Origin: Azolla caroliniana
Lineage: Eukaryota; Polypodiophyta
Length of the DNA: 64,000 nucleotides
Assembly (NCBI GenBank): GCA_043228905.1
Contig: JBHGNT010000007.1
Location: 372,001 to 436,000, forward strand
Direction of reading: 5' to 3'
A program made the translations under genes and the position numbers. The notes under the pieces were generated by a model. That model was not told the origin of the DNA, made no database searches, and worked only from the letters and a program-made list of their open reading frames with translations. Shown piece by piece: positions 13,501 through 25,500 of the stretch (positions within the stretch are counted from its first letter, which is position 1; every line of letters starts with the position of its first letter).

Positions 13501-14426
13501 TGCCTCCACACAATCAATTTGTAGATCATCTACTTTTCCCATCATTTTCTCTTAGGATGTCCAACATGTAGAGGTTCAGAAAACATTGTATTTCGATCAC
13601 GTGAAGTTACTAATTATGAGTAATTATCTCTTGAAAATTCTATTAGGATATTTATTGTTTGCGTTTTTCTGTTTAGTTGATTCCCAATATGTCAAAAGCT
13701 TATTTTCCTCATTTTATGTCCGGTGACACTATGAAAGTTGTAGCATTTATATTCCGCGAGAAATTGTTTATTGACCACTTAAGACCGACTAATTTCGTAT
13801 CTTTATATTCATGGAAATTCTCTTTATTGATTAATCACTTGTAACAGATTACTCTATAAACTCCCCCTTGTTCATGACTTTTCACCGGTATACTTTGTTC
13901 AAGTGTGTCAATTAATCACTCCAATATACTCCCATCTCAATCCTAGTTGTACATTGTTATCTTAGGATGTTCATTTGTCTTTTCGATTGGGTAAAAAAAC
14001 TTATACTCCATAAACTAATGCTTCAGATTAATACACACTTGAATTTGTTAGTTTGTTTTATATCCAAACATTTATTTATCATTTTCTTAGAATGGCAACC
14101 TTCCGGTTTCTTCTTTTTTCTAGAATGCGAAGGCACAGGGGAGCTGAATGTGGAGGAACAGGTAATGTCTTCAAGCAAAATGCTACATGTTTTGCATCAG
14201 TTTCTCTCTCTCACTCTAACCCAACCATATGAAGAAGGATCTGAAGTTGTCTTTTCCATAAAAGGTAGTATTTTTTATATTTAACAAGGCTACTGATGTG
14301 TGTGTAATGAATGTGTTTGTATAGTTCCTGGAATGGGTAGATGAAGGTGCCAAATGCCCATATTGTGAAGGCGAAGGAGTTCTTAACTGTGATGTATGTG
14401 ATGGGAAAGGAATAAAAACTCCATAA
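10544..14426 (+). CDS. PTAC5: PTAC5-like plastid protein with DnaJ-type zinc finger
   Basis: PTAC5 is a component of plastid transcriptionally active chromosome preparations. Exons: 10544-10598, 11061-11122, 11841-12533, 12621-12716, 12844-12948, 13081-13396, 14124-14161, 14325-14426 (1467 nt, 488 aa). The N-terminus is Ser-rich and transit-peptide-like. Residues about 86-109 hold three heptads WLREEKR, WLREEER, WLREESR, leading into a coiled coil to about 142. A Pro/Ser-rich linker follows. A peptidoglycan-binding-like fold sits at about 266-325 (EALEKLGFYSGEED...GTERAVQTWQ). The C-terminus, from about 430, carries four CxxCxGxG units: CYSCKGVG, CTECEGTG, CPYCEGEG, CDVCDGKG. The second unit forms only when exon 13396 joins exon 14124, which is why I leave out a possible 45-nt exon at 13556-13600. 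ATG 10544 follows another in-frame ATG at 10541; either could serve. Confidence 0.85.
13556..13600 (+). other. Possible 45-nt cassette exon in PTAC5-like gene
   Basis: The stretch is bounded by CTTAG and GTGAAG splice-like borders. Its length is a multiple of three and its phase matches both flanking exons, so inclusion would stay open. It would encode GCPTCRGSENIVFRS, which carries its own CxxCxG. Inclusion would insert this block inside the second CxxCxGxG zinc-finger unit and change its Cys spacing. It may be a cassette exon, a decayed exon duplicate or chance. Confidence 0.4.
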
Positions 14427-16435
14427 GGTTTCATTCATATGGAGAGACCACTTTTTCGAGGAAGAAATGGTTGGTTTGGAGAGCACTTGCCATTCCACTT
14501 GCCACATATGGACGTGTACCACATATTTACTTCATAGCCAGAAAGGAATGTGTTTGATTTCTCAAATACAAATGTTTGAATTGGTCTTGGATGTTCTGTG
14601 TTTATGCATTATCTAATGTACCTTTGTTCATCACTCTGGAAATGTATATGTATGTTCAAGCAACATTAATTTGTGAAGAAATACCTTTGCCAAGAAAGTT
14701 AAGAGTGTCTTAAATATTCATCAAAAGTTTCTTTAGCAATTGTTGAACCTACTCCTTTTGAAATTTGTACATAACAAAAATCCTTATGAGGGTTTTCCAG
14801 CTGCATTCAGCAGTTTTCTTATTGATTTTGTTTTTTTCCAATGGGAATTTCGGTGTCAAGATTGCGTGCATTTTGATGGATATGATTATTGAGTTGTATT
14901 GCTAGGAAGTATGCATGAACACATCGAATTTGCAAATGGAATGGGACATTCTAACTAGCATAAAATCATATGTAATTCACAAAGTGGTGCACTAACAGGG
15001 TTCAGAATATGTTGAGATGCATATTTTTCATTGTGGATATATTTATTTGGATATGTCTATAACCTATTGCGAGCATGCGGAATATGCAAATACATTAAGG
15101 ATTGATTGTGTGAAATTTGGAAGGTACAGTCTAGACACCCCTTTAAGTAAGGGGTAATATCAACTACACCCATTGCATTTCCCAAGGTAGGCTAAAAATA
15201 ATAGGGTGCATCTCTTGTAAGTTTGATCCTTAGTATTCTCTTGAAAAAATAATAGGGTAAAGTAATTTTTATTTCATTCTTGTGTGTTTTTCAAACTTTG
15301 TAATGAGGGCTATATTGCACGAAAGATAGAATGAATAAAATCTTGGGAACGAAAAAAAAACTATATAAGCACATTCTCAAATGTTTTCGAGGACATGGTT
15401 TTATTATTATGTGGAGCACATGATAGCAAATTGGATGTCATTCATACATTTCTCCATGTAAACTTATGATGTTGATTCTCTTTTACATGTTCGAATACAT
15501 ATAATTCCAATAGAAATCAATCATACACAATATGTAGCTTTGGGTAGTAAAGAATAAGATTTGGTATGTTCATGCTGGATAGAATCACACCTATGGGACC
15601 GAGACAAATATTTTTTTCTTTAAGTGACAATCCCAATAGATGATGTGCACATATTGCACAATTGCATGATCATTAGTGGTGAATCAAATGGTTTGGTAAA
15701 GAATGCTTTACCAACATGTCACATCTTATCTTTCATTAAAGCAAGAGAAATCATTAAATTTTAGAAGTGAAGTTGAAGTCGTCTAACCCTCGTCTACATA
15801 CATTTATTTCCCTTCATTTCATGAAATGCGTCAACCTCCTCCAATATTTTTAGGAGAGTTGGCAATTATGCTTTTGGTTTTAGGAAAGACTTCAAGGTTT
15901 GTTTCGCTATCATGTACATACATACCTTGAACATCTCTCTCTCAAAGCTAAAGGAGCTTTAGCTCTTGGAGGTCTTGTGAAGTTAACCCTAGGTCTTTTA
16001 ACTTCACCTTATGCTTTTCTCTTGCCCTTCGTCGCCTTCTATTTCGCGTCTCCCTAGTTAGGGTGGCCAATCCAAGCAAAAACAACCTTTCGAGAAGTTC
16101 TGGATAAGATAAAAAAAAGAAGAAGAAGGTTATGAGTCATCTTCTGACTATCTTATCTTGTGTAGTCAAATGTGTTGAAAAGCTGCTATATGAAGTACAC
16201 GCACACGTCATAAATGGCATGGGTTCAAAACTCATAAAAGACAAAACAACAAAGTTGTTGTGGATAACTACAACACTAACAAAGTTGTCGAGAATAACAT
16301 ATATATATATATATATATACACACACATAGTGATAGAAGCATTAAGAACCCACGTAGTCATAGTCAAGGAGCTCCTCAATCTATCACTCACTCTCTAGTT
16401 AAGTAAGTAGTTTTGTTGTTGATCAAGACACATTC
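14427..16435. other. Intergenic, no gene recognised
   Basis: AT-rich spacer between the PTAC5-like and TAXI-like genes. A short (TA)n array lies at about 16300-16320. No domain-like frame is visible. Confidence 0.55.
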
Positions 16436-17783
16436 ATGGAAACAAGGAAGCTTTGGATGTTGCCACTCCTAGCCCTCACTCTCATCCACTTCTCCCCATC
16501 TTCTTCTTCTTCTGCGAATCCTGCCCCGCTAGCGCTACAACTCGCGGATCTCATCGTCCCATATCCCGAGGACCCCCCACTCCGAATCACAACCATTGAT
16601 CTACTCCACCAAGGCTTGTTCGACTCGCTGGGAACTTTCAGCTCCGGGGCTGGATTTGGCCTCGATACGACCGCCAACACCACCTCCGTTTACGAGTCGG
16701 ATTGTACTCTCGCCAAGAAGTCCGGTTTCACATTCTACGAGCTCGCGCTTAAGCTCGGTGGTGGTGGTGATCATCGTGCTAATTCCAAGGTACGCTTTTC
16801 TCTAAAACCAACAGTTGTCCGACTTCCATACAAATGCGATGCACCATACGGATTTGTAAGCACTCATTACGGAGTAGCGGCTCTTGGACCGGAAGCCTCG
16901 GCCCTACCCCGACAGATCTCAGCTGCCAAAGGTAGATAAGATAGCTAGCTAGTTCTTCTCTATGATCATTGCATTCCCTTGTTTCTAGTTTCTCATTATT
17001 CTTATTTTTCGAGAGGAGGAGGATTTTCGCATCAATATATGATGCTTAGATTGCATTGCCTGAGTCTTGATGTTATGGTTTTTTTCCCTCTTAACTATTC
17101 TAGTTATTGTCTGGATGATTTGTGAAGGTCTCCCTCCTACATTCGCCTTTTGCTTCCCCACTGTTAATGTAGTCAAGTCGGGCAATGGCTCCATCTTCTT
17201 TGGTGCTCGATCGTCGTCTTATCCATTCAAGCTTCCATTGCTAAGAATCCCCATGACTATTACCAATCACTACTCTCTGCGACTTACTGGCGTCCAGATG
17301 ATAAAAGGAAACAACAATGCTCCGGCGGCGAAGAAGCTTTCCTTGACAAGCAATGGCGGGCTAAGCATCACTGTTTCTACTCAATCATTTATATCCTTCC
17401 CTGGCAATGTGTACAGCTACATCTACAATGAGATTATCAACAGCCTTTCACAAAGAGGTATTCCAGAGTATAAATTTGATTTAATACCATATCCATCCAG
17501 TGGCTGCTACAATTTGACAAACGCTGATCTTCTTGCCTCTCCTAAGATCAAGCTCATTTTCTCAAGCAAGTATGTCGTGGTGCTTGATGCTTCCAACTAT
17601 TTTATTCTTACCGGAGGACTCATATCTTGTTTAAGGATTTACGAACAGGATAGTGCCATCTTTGGAACCACTGCACAACAGGGCAGGCTCGTAGAGTTTG
17701 ATTTGGAAAAGAAGACTCTTGGGATTAGTGAGCCACTTTCAAAGTTCAACTTGTCTTGTGCTCTCAAATTCCCATCAAAATAA
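16436..17783 (+). CDS. TAXI/EDGP-like aspartic-protease-fold secreted protein
   Basis: Exons 16436-16931 and 17128-17783 give 383 aa. Residues 1-27 look like a signal peptide. The middle segment PYGFVSTHYGVAALGPEASALPRQIS matches the GxAGLGR...LPSQ block of extracellular dermal glycoprotein, basic 7S globulin and xylanase-inhibitor proteins. FAFCFP, GSIFFG and the C-terminal IFGTTAQQGRLVEFDLEKKTLGIS also fit the family. That family includes extracellular proteases, glucanase/xylanase inhibitors and storage-type proteins. The usual first DTGS site is not visible; the nearest text is GFGLDTTANTT. The second catalytic region reads GLSITVSTQ. I count six Cys after the signal against about twelve in typical members. 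Three N-glycosylation sequons (NTT, NLT, NLS) suit secretion. An alternative acceptor at 17103 has a better pyrimidine tract and would add eight residues in frame; the 17127 acceptor fits the family spacing better. An inhibitor or binding role is inference. Confidence 0.75.
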
Positions 17784-18763
17784 CCCTCAAGCAAGGCCAT
17801 ATGTAGAAAACCACAAAACCAAACTTCTTTCTGAAGTGAATTTGTGTTTTGCTGTGAGCTTTTTTAATCGAGTTTTAGTTGAAGTTACTAATAGACACTA
17901 TTACTCTCTAGGGTATGTAGTTAAAATAATATAAACTTCAGTTCAAGCTAAGAATAGTTCCGTTTATTTATGCTATCCAACGAAGCTTTGGTTGATGTCA
18001 CTCTTCTGAGATTTCCAATAGGATCTTAAGATATCGGGTGTGTTGTTTGTGCTAATTACGAACTACCACAAGCGGTGCTCTGATCAAGATTGAGCATGTG
18101 TTTCTTGCTAATTACTTGCATATACACTTCAGGTGGGTATGCCAGTACATGTCAAGTCAGAACCCGTTAAACAGAGAGAGAGCAGGCCATCCCCACAATA
18201 TTGAGCATGTGTTTCTTGCTCAATATTTGGATGTAAAACTTTGGTTGAAATTCCATTTCCATTTCAAACTTGCTTAATATTTGGAGGTGGATGATTTAAT
18301 TGAATATTCCATCACATTTCAGCTAAAGGTTAAGCATCAAATAGAGATCAAGCATGTCATTCCCACAGGTGGAAACTTATTTTGTACAACTACTTAATTG
18401 GGTTCTACTTTCTAAAGTTTAAGTAATCTCTATGTTGTCAGTGTGCATGTGCTTTGCGCGTTAGATAATGTGAGTTGCTTTGGCCATCCTAGCATAGTCT
18501 TCATAGATCACTGTCATTCTTTCACTAGCCACCAACAACAGAGTATTGGGAGCGTTATGGGATTCAATGTCTCCCAAAGAATTTTTGATGTAATTGGTAT
18601 TGTTGTCAAGGGGAATACTTCTCTCATGTATGGAGTACCCTCATAATTCTCTAATGAATAATGGATGCACATATTTCTGGGTTCTATTCACATATTTCAA
18701 GACATATGCAAAGGTCACAATCAGACATCACATAGTAAATATTTTTGACACCTTACATGTTAA
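17784..18763. other. Intergenic between TAXI-like and PPR genes
   Basis: A phrase of about 20 bases, 'ttgagcatgtgtttcttgct', occurs near 18092 and 18203, showing a local duplication. I recognise no gene here. It contains the shared 3' flanks of two convergent genes. Confidence 0.5.
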
Positions 18764-20371
18764 TCATGCCAATATATGGCTTTGCCTATTTTCAGCAGCA
18801 TAAATGTTACTCATACAAACATATGCCGCAGCATGCTTTTCATCCAATCTTACTGCATGCTTGAAAGCTATTTTTGCAAGGTTTACATCTCCCCATTTTT
18901 TACAAGCACCCATCAGAGATGTCCAAACACGAAGATTATCATGAATAAGCATCTTCTTGATAATTTTAATTGCCTCATCAAACTGACCTGCACGTCCGAA
19001 AAGATTAACCATGCATGCGTGATGTTCAAAACTGGGTAGGATGCCATAGCTTATGCTCATACTCTCAAAGAACATTTTCCCTTTATTTAGCAATCCCGAG
19101 TGACTACATGCATTAAGCATAATATTGAATGTGATGAGGTCTGGCTTAACACCATCTACTATCATTCTTTCAAATAATTTCACAAAAATCTCATCTTTTC
19201 CAAGCTGTGAATAGGCCATGATTAATGCACTCCAGGATGCTACATTTCGAACTGGAAGTATGTCAAACACTTCTTGTGCTTTCATAAGTGAACCACATTT
19301 TGCATACATATCTACCAGTGCAGTGCCAAGCAAAACATCTTTTTCTAGCAAACCATCTATACATACAATCTTAGTATGAACTTCCTCACCCTTGTGAATC
19401 ATTCCTGTATCACCACATGCTTTCAAGATGGACACAAAGGTAATAACATTTGGTGATAAACCCTCGCAATGCATCCTTTGGAAAGAATGAATAGCTTCTT
19501 CAACATGCTTACGCTGGTCAGCATATCCTGCAATCAATGCATTCCATAAGACTTCATTCCTAACACAACACTGGTCAAATGCTTCTAGTGCCTTCGCAAT
19601 TGCACCACATTTGGCGTACATATCCACTAGTCCAGTACTCACAAATATATCTTTTCCAACTAGGCCAGCTCGGATAATCTCCCTATGTATTTCTTCACCC
19701 TTGACATTCTCTCCAAGGCTACTACATGCTTTTAGAATGGAAACATATGTTAGTGCATTGGCTTTTAGGCCACCTCTTTGCAACTCTTCATAACACTGCA
19801 ATGCTTCTTTACCATGGCCACATTGGGCATATCCAGTAATGAGAGCTGTCCATGAAACCACTGTGTGAACTCGAAGATGATCAGATGCATTGCGTGCATT
19901 TATAATGTCTCCACATTTTACATACATATCAACCAATGCAGCCCCCACAAATATGTCATTTTCTATAACCTCTACTCTGATTATCTCAGCATGTATTAAT
20001 TTTCCCTTGTCATGGTCTTGTAGTTTTCCACATGCTTTGAAAAGGCAACAAAATGTGATTGCATTGGGGGCTAATCCTTCACAAAGCATCCTTTGAAAAC
20101 AAGTGAAAGCTTCATTGTTATTATTATTGCTGTTATTATTGGCATATCCTGTGATTAATGTATTCCATGAGACAACATCTCGGAAAGATAGCCAGTCGAA
20201 TACATCATTGGCCTTTTTCAAAGCTCCACATTTAGTATAGAAACTAACCAAAGTATTGCCAAGATAGGGATCTTTTGCAACACAATCACCTTTAAGGATA
20301 TCAGCATGTGCTCTGCTCAAATCCTTGTGATGACCAAAAACCTTCAGAGAGGCTCCAACATGAGCCTTCAT
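18764..20371 (-). CDS. Pentatricopeptide repeat protein, PLS class, truncated E domain
   Basis: Single-exon frame of 535 aa. PLS-class PPR proteins bind organellar RNA sequence-specifically and often direct C-to-U editing. Four PPR cycles can be read from the anchors VVSWNTLITGYA, VVSWTALITGYA, EVLWNALIAGYA and VASWSALIMAYS, each with a LVDMYAKCG-type segment and a following NAITF...KACG segment. Then come DLITFNIMLNACSHSG and an E1-like motif (VWTSLMGACKKWGDV...AAYVCMSNIYAA). The protein ends soon after, so E2 and DYW are missing. It would need a partner deaminase if it acts in editing, or it may act otherwise or be decaying. A TGA lies in frame just upstream of the ATG, so this is the first possible start. 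The N-terminus begins inside a repeat and lacks a clear transit peptide. An Asn run (NNNSNNNNN), encoded by a simple AAT/AAC tract, lies in the second cycle. Confidence 0.85.
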   Translation of the reverse strand: MKAHVGASLKVFGHHKDLSRAHADILKGDCVAKDPYLGNTLVSFYTKCGALKKANDVFDWLSFRDVVSWNTLITGYANNNSNNNNNEAFTCFQRMLCEGLAPNAITFCCLFKACGKLQDHDKGKLIHAEIIRVEVIENDIFVGAALVDMYVKCGDIINARNASDHLRVHTVVSWTALITGYAQCGHGKEALQCYEELQRGGLKANALTYVSILKACSSLGENVKGEEIHREIIRAGLVGKDIFVSTGLVDMYAKCGAIAKALEAFDQCCVRNEVLWNALIAGYADQRKHVEEAIHSFQRMHCEGLSPNVITFVSILKACGDTGMIHKGEEVHTKIVCIDGLLEKDVLLGTALVDMYAKCGSLMKAQEVFDILPVRNVASWSALIMAYSQLGKDEIFVKLFERMIVDGVKPDLITFNIMLNACSHSGLLNKGKMFFESMSISYGILPSFEHHACMVNLFGRAGQFDEAIKIIKKMLIHDNLRVWTSLMGACKKWGDVNLAKIAFKHAVRLDEKHAAAYVCMSNIYAAENRQSHILA

Positions 20372-22520
20372 CCATACTCAAGCCATTACCACGTCTATTT
20401 GAACTCCAATATGACTTCGTTCATCAAGAAAATGTTGAATATTAGAATAAACCCTAAAACCCTCTAGTTTCATGAAGATATGGTAATCATTACCCTAAAG
20501 TCCAGCAACAAAAACATAAAACCTTGTTGATGACATCAAGAAATACCCACTGTCTGATGTTTATTTACTCGTCTGTTTCTTCGCCATCGTACACAAAACC
20601 TATCCTATCTCTGTATCTGAACCTCAATTACGCAGTTAAGTAAGGTGTCACCACCAATGTAGGTCCCAAGATAATGGTGGGTTACCGGCAAAAGTCCATG
20701 GATCTTGAGGTGTGACGAGGCATTCGATGAATGAATCGTTGCACCTCGAACAATAATATTGCAGAGCTATCGACCATGGATGGACCCATCCCTTATCATG
20801 ATCTCCACCTTAATTTGCATGAAGCTTTCACGATATAAAGTTTTCGAAAACATCCTATTCATTGAAATCAGTGATCTCTGCCTTAATCACTGAGCCTGCA
20901 TATCCGTAGAGCACTTACTCTTTCCAAAACTATTGGATTAGATTAGACCTACTCTTCACACCCTTTTTTCACCTCAACATTACACGCACCGACTTCACAT
21001 CCTGTCCTTTTTTCGAGTTTTTCATAATTATATTAGATCTTCGACGTCGACTCAAGGCTCATTTCACACAATCGCTTCAAAATAATCAGAAAAGCCAGCA
21101 ATATTTGTCTTCCCAGAGAAGCCCAACGCGGATGAAATGGTCAGATCTGCATTGTAAATAGTTAGACACAGCACGTTTAATTAATTAACCGTCACATTTT
21201 GATCCATGTTCCAATAATTAAGAATCAAGGCGCCCCATTAAAATGTCTAAGGAAATGACATGTCTTGTCTTCCTGTTTTGTATCATGCCACAAACTTTTA
21301 ACTCATTTATAATAACCTATTAGACATTATATGCGCATATTATTAAGGTTTTCTTGTTTACAAAGAGAGAACTATGGACATAGCGTAAGGAATTAGGACA
21401 TTTTGTTGCGATGTTTTTAGAACTCCATGTAAGCCAAGCCATTATGCAACAGATTCGTCATCATTCTCAAGCACAATTACTAGGGAAGGTCCACACCTAA
21501 AGTGACTTGACATGTTGTTGCACCCACTCAACTCTAGCATGTGCAATACAACAATTACCATAGGGGGAAACACCACAATATCCCCAATTCATAATATAAG
21601 CACCATCATACCTCTTTATGTTCTCAAAAATACCAGAATACCCCAGTACTCACAGATATTGTCTTACATGGTGTCTTTTTATGATTTCACCAAGTATGAC
21701 CCAATGTCGGTATGCATTCTTTATGATCATTTTCATTTATACAAGAAGAAAATGGGAATTCGGATTTAGTAATAGATTGTCAATGAGTTTGTGCATCTAA
21801 TAATAATGCTAACTAATATCATTAGAGCATAGATTAGTTCACTAATCACAAAAAGAGGCCATGCGTTGAGTTGGGAGTTCTGAGGATGGGGAGAGTGAAT
21901 GTTGAAATATACATGGGTACTATATATTTTTTGTGGCTACCACCATGAATATGAGCATTATGGGATGGAAACGTGATTTTCCACCTCATGAAGAGAGATG
22001 GAAATGTGATGCAAGAACCCTTTCAATCCAAGAAATTATCCATATGAACCAAACATCTTAGGAGCTACAGCATGAAATATAATGTCATAATTAACTTTCA
22101 TGTAGCATATAAGTCTTTAAAAAACTGACTGCAATATTTCATTATTGGACACTTCTTAATAAACTAAATGTGAATATAATCACTTAGATTCAAACATGTG
22201 TATGTGGAAGGAAGTCTTTAAACTTGCCCTTAAGAGCATGTCCTCAATCCATTCCAATGGACATCATGTCCAGCAGAAAAGGAATGACAAAATAAAAGGC
22301 ACCTTCTGATGACTGATATTTTTATTCATGAATTTTATAATCATGCCACATTAAAAAATGAAATACTTGGACGGAGAACAGAGTTTATTTTCGTATTATC
22401 ACCCAGCCACATTTTGCATCCGATTCCTTGTTTTTTCTCAGGGTTTTGACTCATAAAACATTCTTCAAACAAATTTATGGCTAGGAACAGTCTCATTCAC
22501 ACTACCATTTAACAAACTTA
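20372..22520. other. Intergenic, no gene recognised
   Basis: Upstream flank of the PPR gene and downstream flank of the aspartokinase-homoserine dehydrogenase gene. No conserved domain reads out of either strand. Confidence 0.5.
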
Positions 22521-25500
22521 TCAAGAAGGAGCCCCCAAGTAAGAGGCAAGTCGCAAGAGGTCACTAAACACGCCTCCAGCAGTCACCTCAGCTCCAGCAC
22601 CCGGACCCCTCACAATGAGTGGTTGCTTGAAATATCGTAGAGTAGTGAATGCAATTATGTTGTCACTGCCTTCTAGCTGTGCAAATGCATGTGATTTAGA
22701 ATATCGCCGGAGCTCCACACTTCCAGTTTTTGCAATCATATCAACCACCCCTACATACCGTAAAACCTACAAATTTTCCACACATTCAGATTTACGCCAC
22801 CATACTAAAATAGTGCATAGCATGTAGCATCATGAGCACATGAGTGGAAAATTTTACATATCTCTAAGCGCTTCGAAGGTAAGATGAACTAAAATAGGCA
22901 TATAATAAATTTCGTAGTCACATTAATCTTAATTTGGGTATCTCCGCTACAATAGTGAATCTAATATTATTGCATCACCAAAACAGTGATAACTTTAGTC
23001 ACCTCGTTGGTGCTCTCTGCTTCTTTCCTTAGCTTTTCTATCTCTCCATCATGATCTTGGAGTCTCTTCAGAAAGTCCTCTGTTGAACAAGCCTCCTGTA
23101 CATGCACATGCTCTCTTTTAAATGTTACTCATATTTATTTACATCTCTCTCTCTCACACACTAGCTATATCCTGGTAATAAGCCGTATTTTTATGAATAT
23201 TTAGATCTGCGCACTCAATGACAGTGTGGAATGTAGAAGTTGAACTTATGACCTTCTAATTTTCCAATGTACAACTAAGCTAGATCTGTTTGGTCATCTC
23301 TTTCCTCCAAAAGAATGCAACACACAAACAAAGCAATAGTGGTGTGATAGAAAAAATCCATACATTACTTTTTGGTAATATGGAAATACACTGCTGGTTT
23401 TCTTTTCTTCCGTGCCTTGTTAGCAATGGACACGGTTTCGGCTCAAACCGAACCGAACCGTTAAGCCATGGTTTAACGGTTTATTGGTTCCAAACAAATT
23501 TAATGGTATGGTTTGGTTTGGATTCTCAATAAACAGTTCGGTTCGGTTCTAAAACTCAGGTTTATAGGTTTACAAGTTTGGTTTAAAGGTTTAAGGGTTT
23601 ATAGGTTTTTGGTTAACTTTTGTTTTTTTACCTTAATAGTTTATTGATGTAATGGTTTAATTAATGTTTTTTTATTGATTTAATTAATTTAACTTAAATG
23701 TTTATTTAATTTAATGGTTCAATTAAAGTTTCTTTTATTGATTTAATAAAATTAACTTAAATGCTTATTTAATTTAATCTATTTTTGTTTCTTTAGATGT
23801 TTAAATAGTTTGACTTAAGTGATTAGGTTTAAATTTTTTATTAAATGGTTCAGTTTGGTTTCACCTTTTCCCTAAACGGTTTGGTTGTAAATGGTTTGGT
23901 TTTAACTTTTTCTTAAATGGTTTGGTTTAAATACTGAGAGTTCATAAACCGTTTGGTTTGGTTTTGTTTTAAATAAACGGTTTGGTTTCAGTTTGGTTTG
24001 GTTTCTTTGCCTTGAAACCGAACCATGCCCATTGCTAGGCCTTGTCTTCAAGAAGCATAGGGCTTTTGTGTGCTTCCATCCACAACAATTAAAAATTTTG
24101 GTGGTAGTTTCTAACTGAAGCTGCTATAGCTCTTGATGGGTTTTTGCACTGTTTTGTATTGAAATGCCATAAAGTTATAAAGCTATAGATCTTGATGGAT
24201 ATTTGCACTGGTTTGTCTCCAGACATCTGTATCAGGTGGCTACATTGTTTCCGCTTAATGTGAAAAGGCCTAAATTACGATATTATATCCAATCTAATAT
24301 GTTATAAAAGCCTGGAAGGCAAGATATTTCAAATAATCTTCAAATTTTTATTTTAACATGATTTTGGGTGAATAGTATCTGCAATCCCACATTTTGTTGT
24401 AACAGTGGACCAATCTTTAAAAAACTTAGTCATCAAAATAGTCAAACATTTCCAAAACTGTAATTTTTCATTTGTGATATACGGACTGATAATCAATGCA
24501 TGGTCATCTCACATCGGACTTTTTCCCTGGTGGTCTTGCATGAAAATCTCTGAGGTGTATATTGGAAGGGCCTGCGGGTTCTCAATGCGTGTGTATTGGC
24601 TCTATGTCTAAGGTGTGAAATCAAGACAGCATCGTGCATCCTTCTGGTAGGTTGTGATCTTGTAGACACTATCAGCGATATTACAAAAAGTGCAGTGGAG
24701 AGTGCTTGACACATCAGGGATTTGTTAAGCTTGACGTTACCAATCAGAATACTTGAACAAGCTATAGTAAATCCTCTTATTGCATGTTGCCACTCTCCAG
24801 AATTGGATCCATCAAAAGATCATGAGCAGCTTCAAAGAGCTACAGAAACTAAAGCAGCTAGGTCTTGTATGCCATTTAAGTTGGAAAACAAGTTCTAATT
24901 TGATTGACGGCTTCCTTACATTCAAAAGCTCTGGTACTAAACAAGATACCACATTTCTTTCAGCATTAAAGGTCACTGACACATTTACGTATAGTGCCTT
25001 CTTCTCTAGATCATTTAGTTTCTTCTTTAGTTATACTAGAGGTAAATTTGCTCTCAACACAGAATTACGAATATGATTACTTGCTTTCAGCATAGGATTA
25101 AGGGTATGCTTACTTACCCGCAAGGGCTCAGGTACTAAGCTCTGTATTGGAACACTTTCTAGTTCCAGCTTCAACCCTGATTCTCTTGCAAGTATCGTAA
25201 CCTAATAATATTGGCAGTAAACGTTTCTCAAAAATGTATTAATATTTTGGGCTCTCTATTACTAGTAAACCTACGTTCATATAAGCTAACCTTTCTTGCA
25301 ACATCCATGCCTGAGAGGTCATCACGAGGATCTGGTTCTGTATAACCTGCAGCCTTTGCTTCCAGGACAATCTGACTAAAGGTCTTATTTCCATTGAAAT
25401 TGTTGAAAATATAGCTCAATGTTCCACTGCAAATACCTCAAAAAACATCATTCAAAATCTGCTACGAAGCTATAATTGTTTTACTGTATAGCATTTCCTA

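Noticed and set aside
23560-23630. Interstitial telomere-like GGTTTAAGGGTTTATAGG
   Set aside because: It is part of the degenerate GGTTT-rich interior of the hAT-like MITE; no run of exact TTTAGGG units is present.
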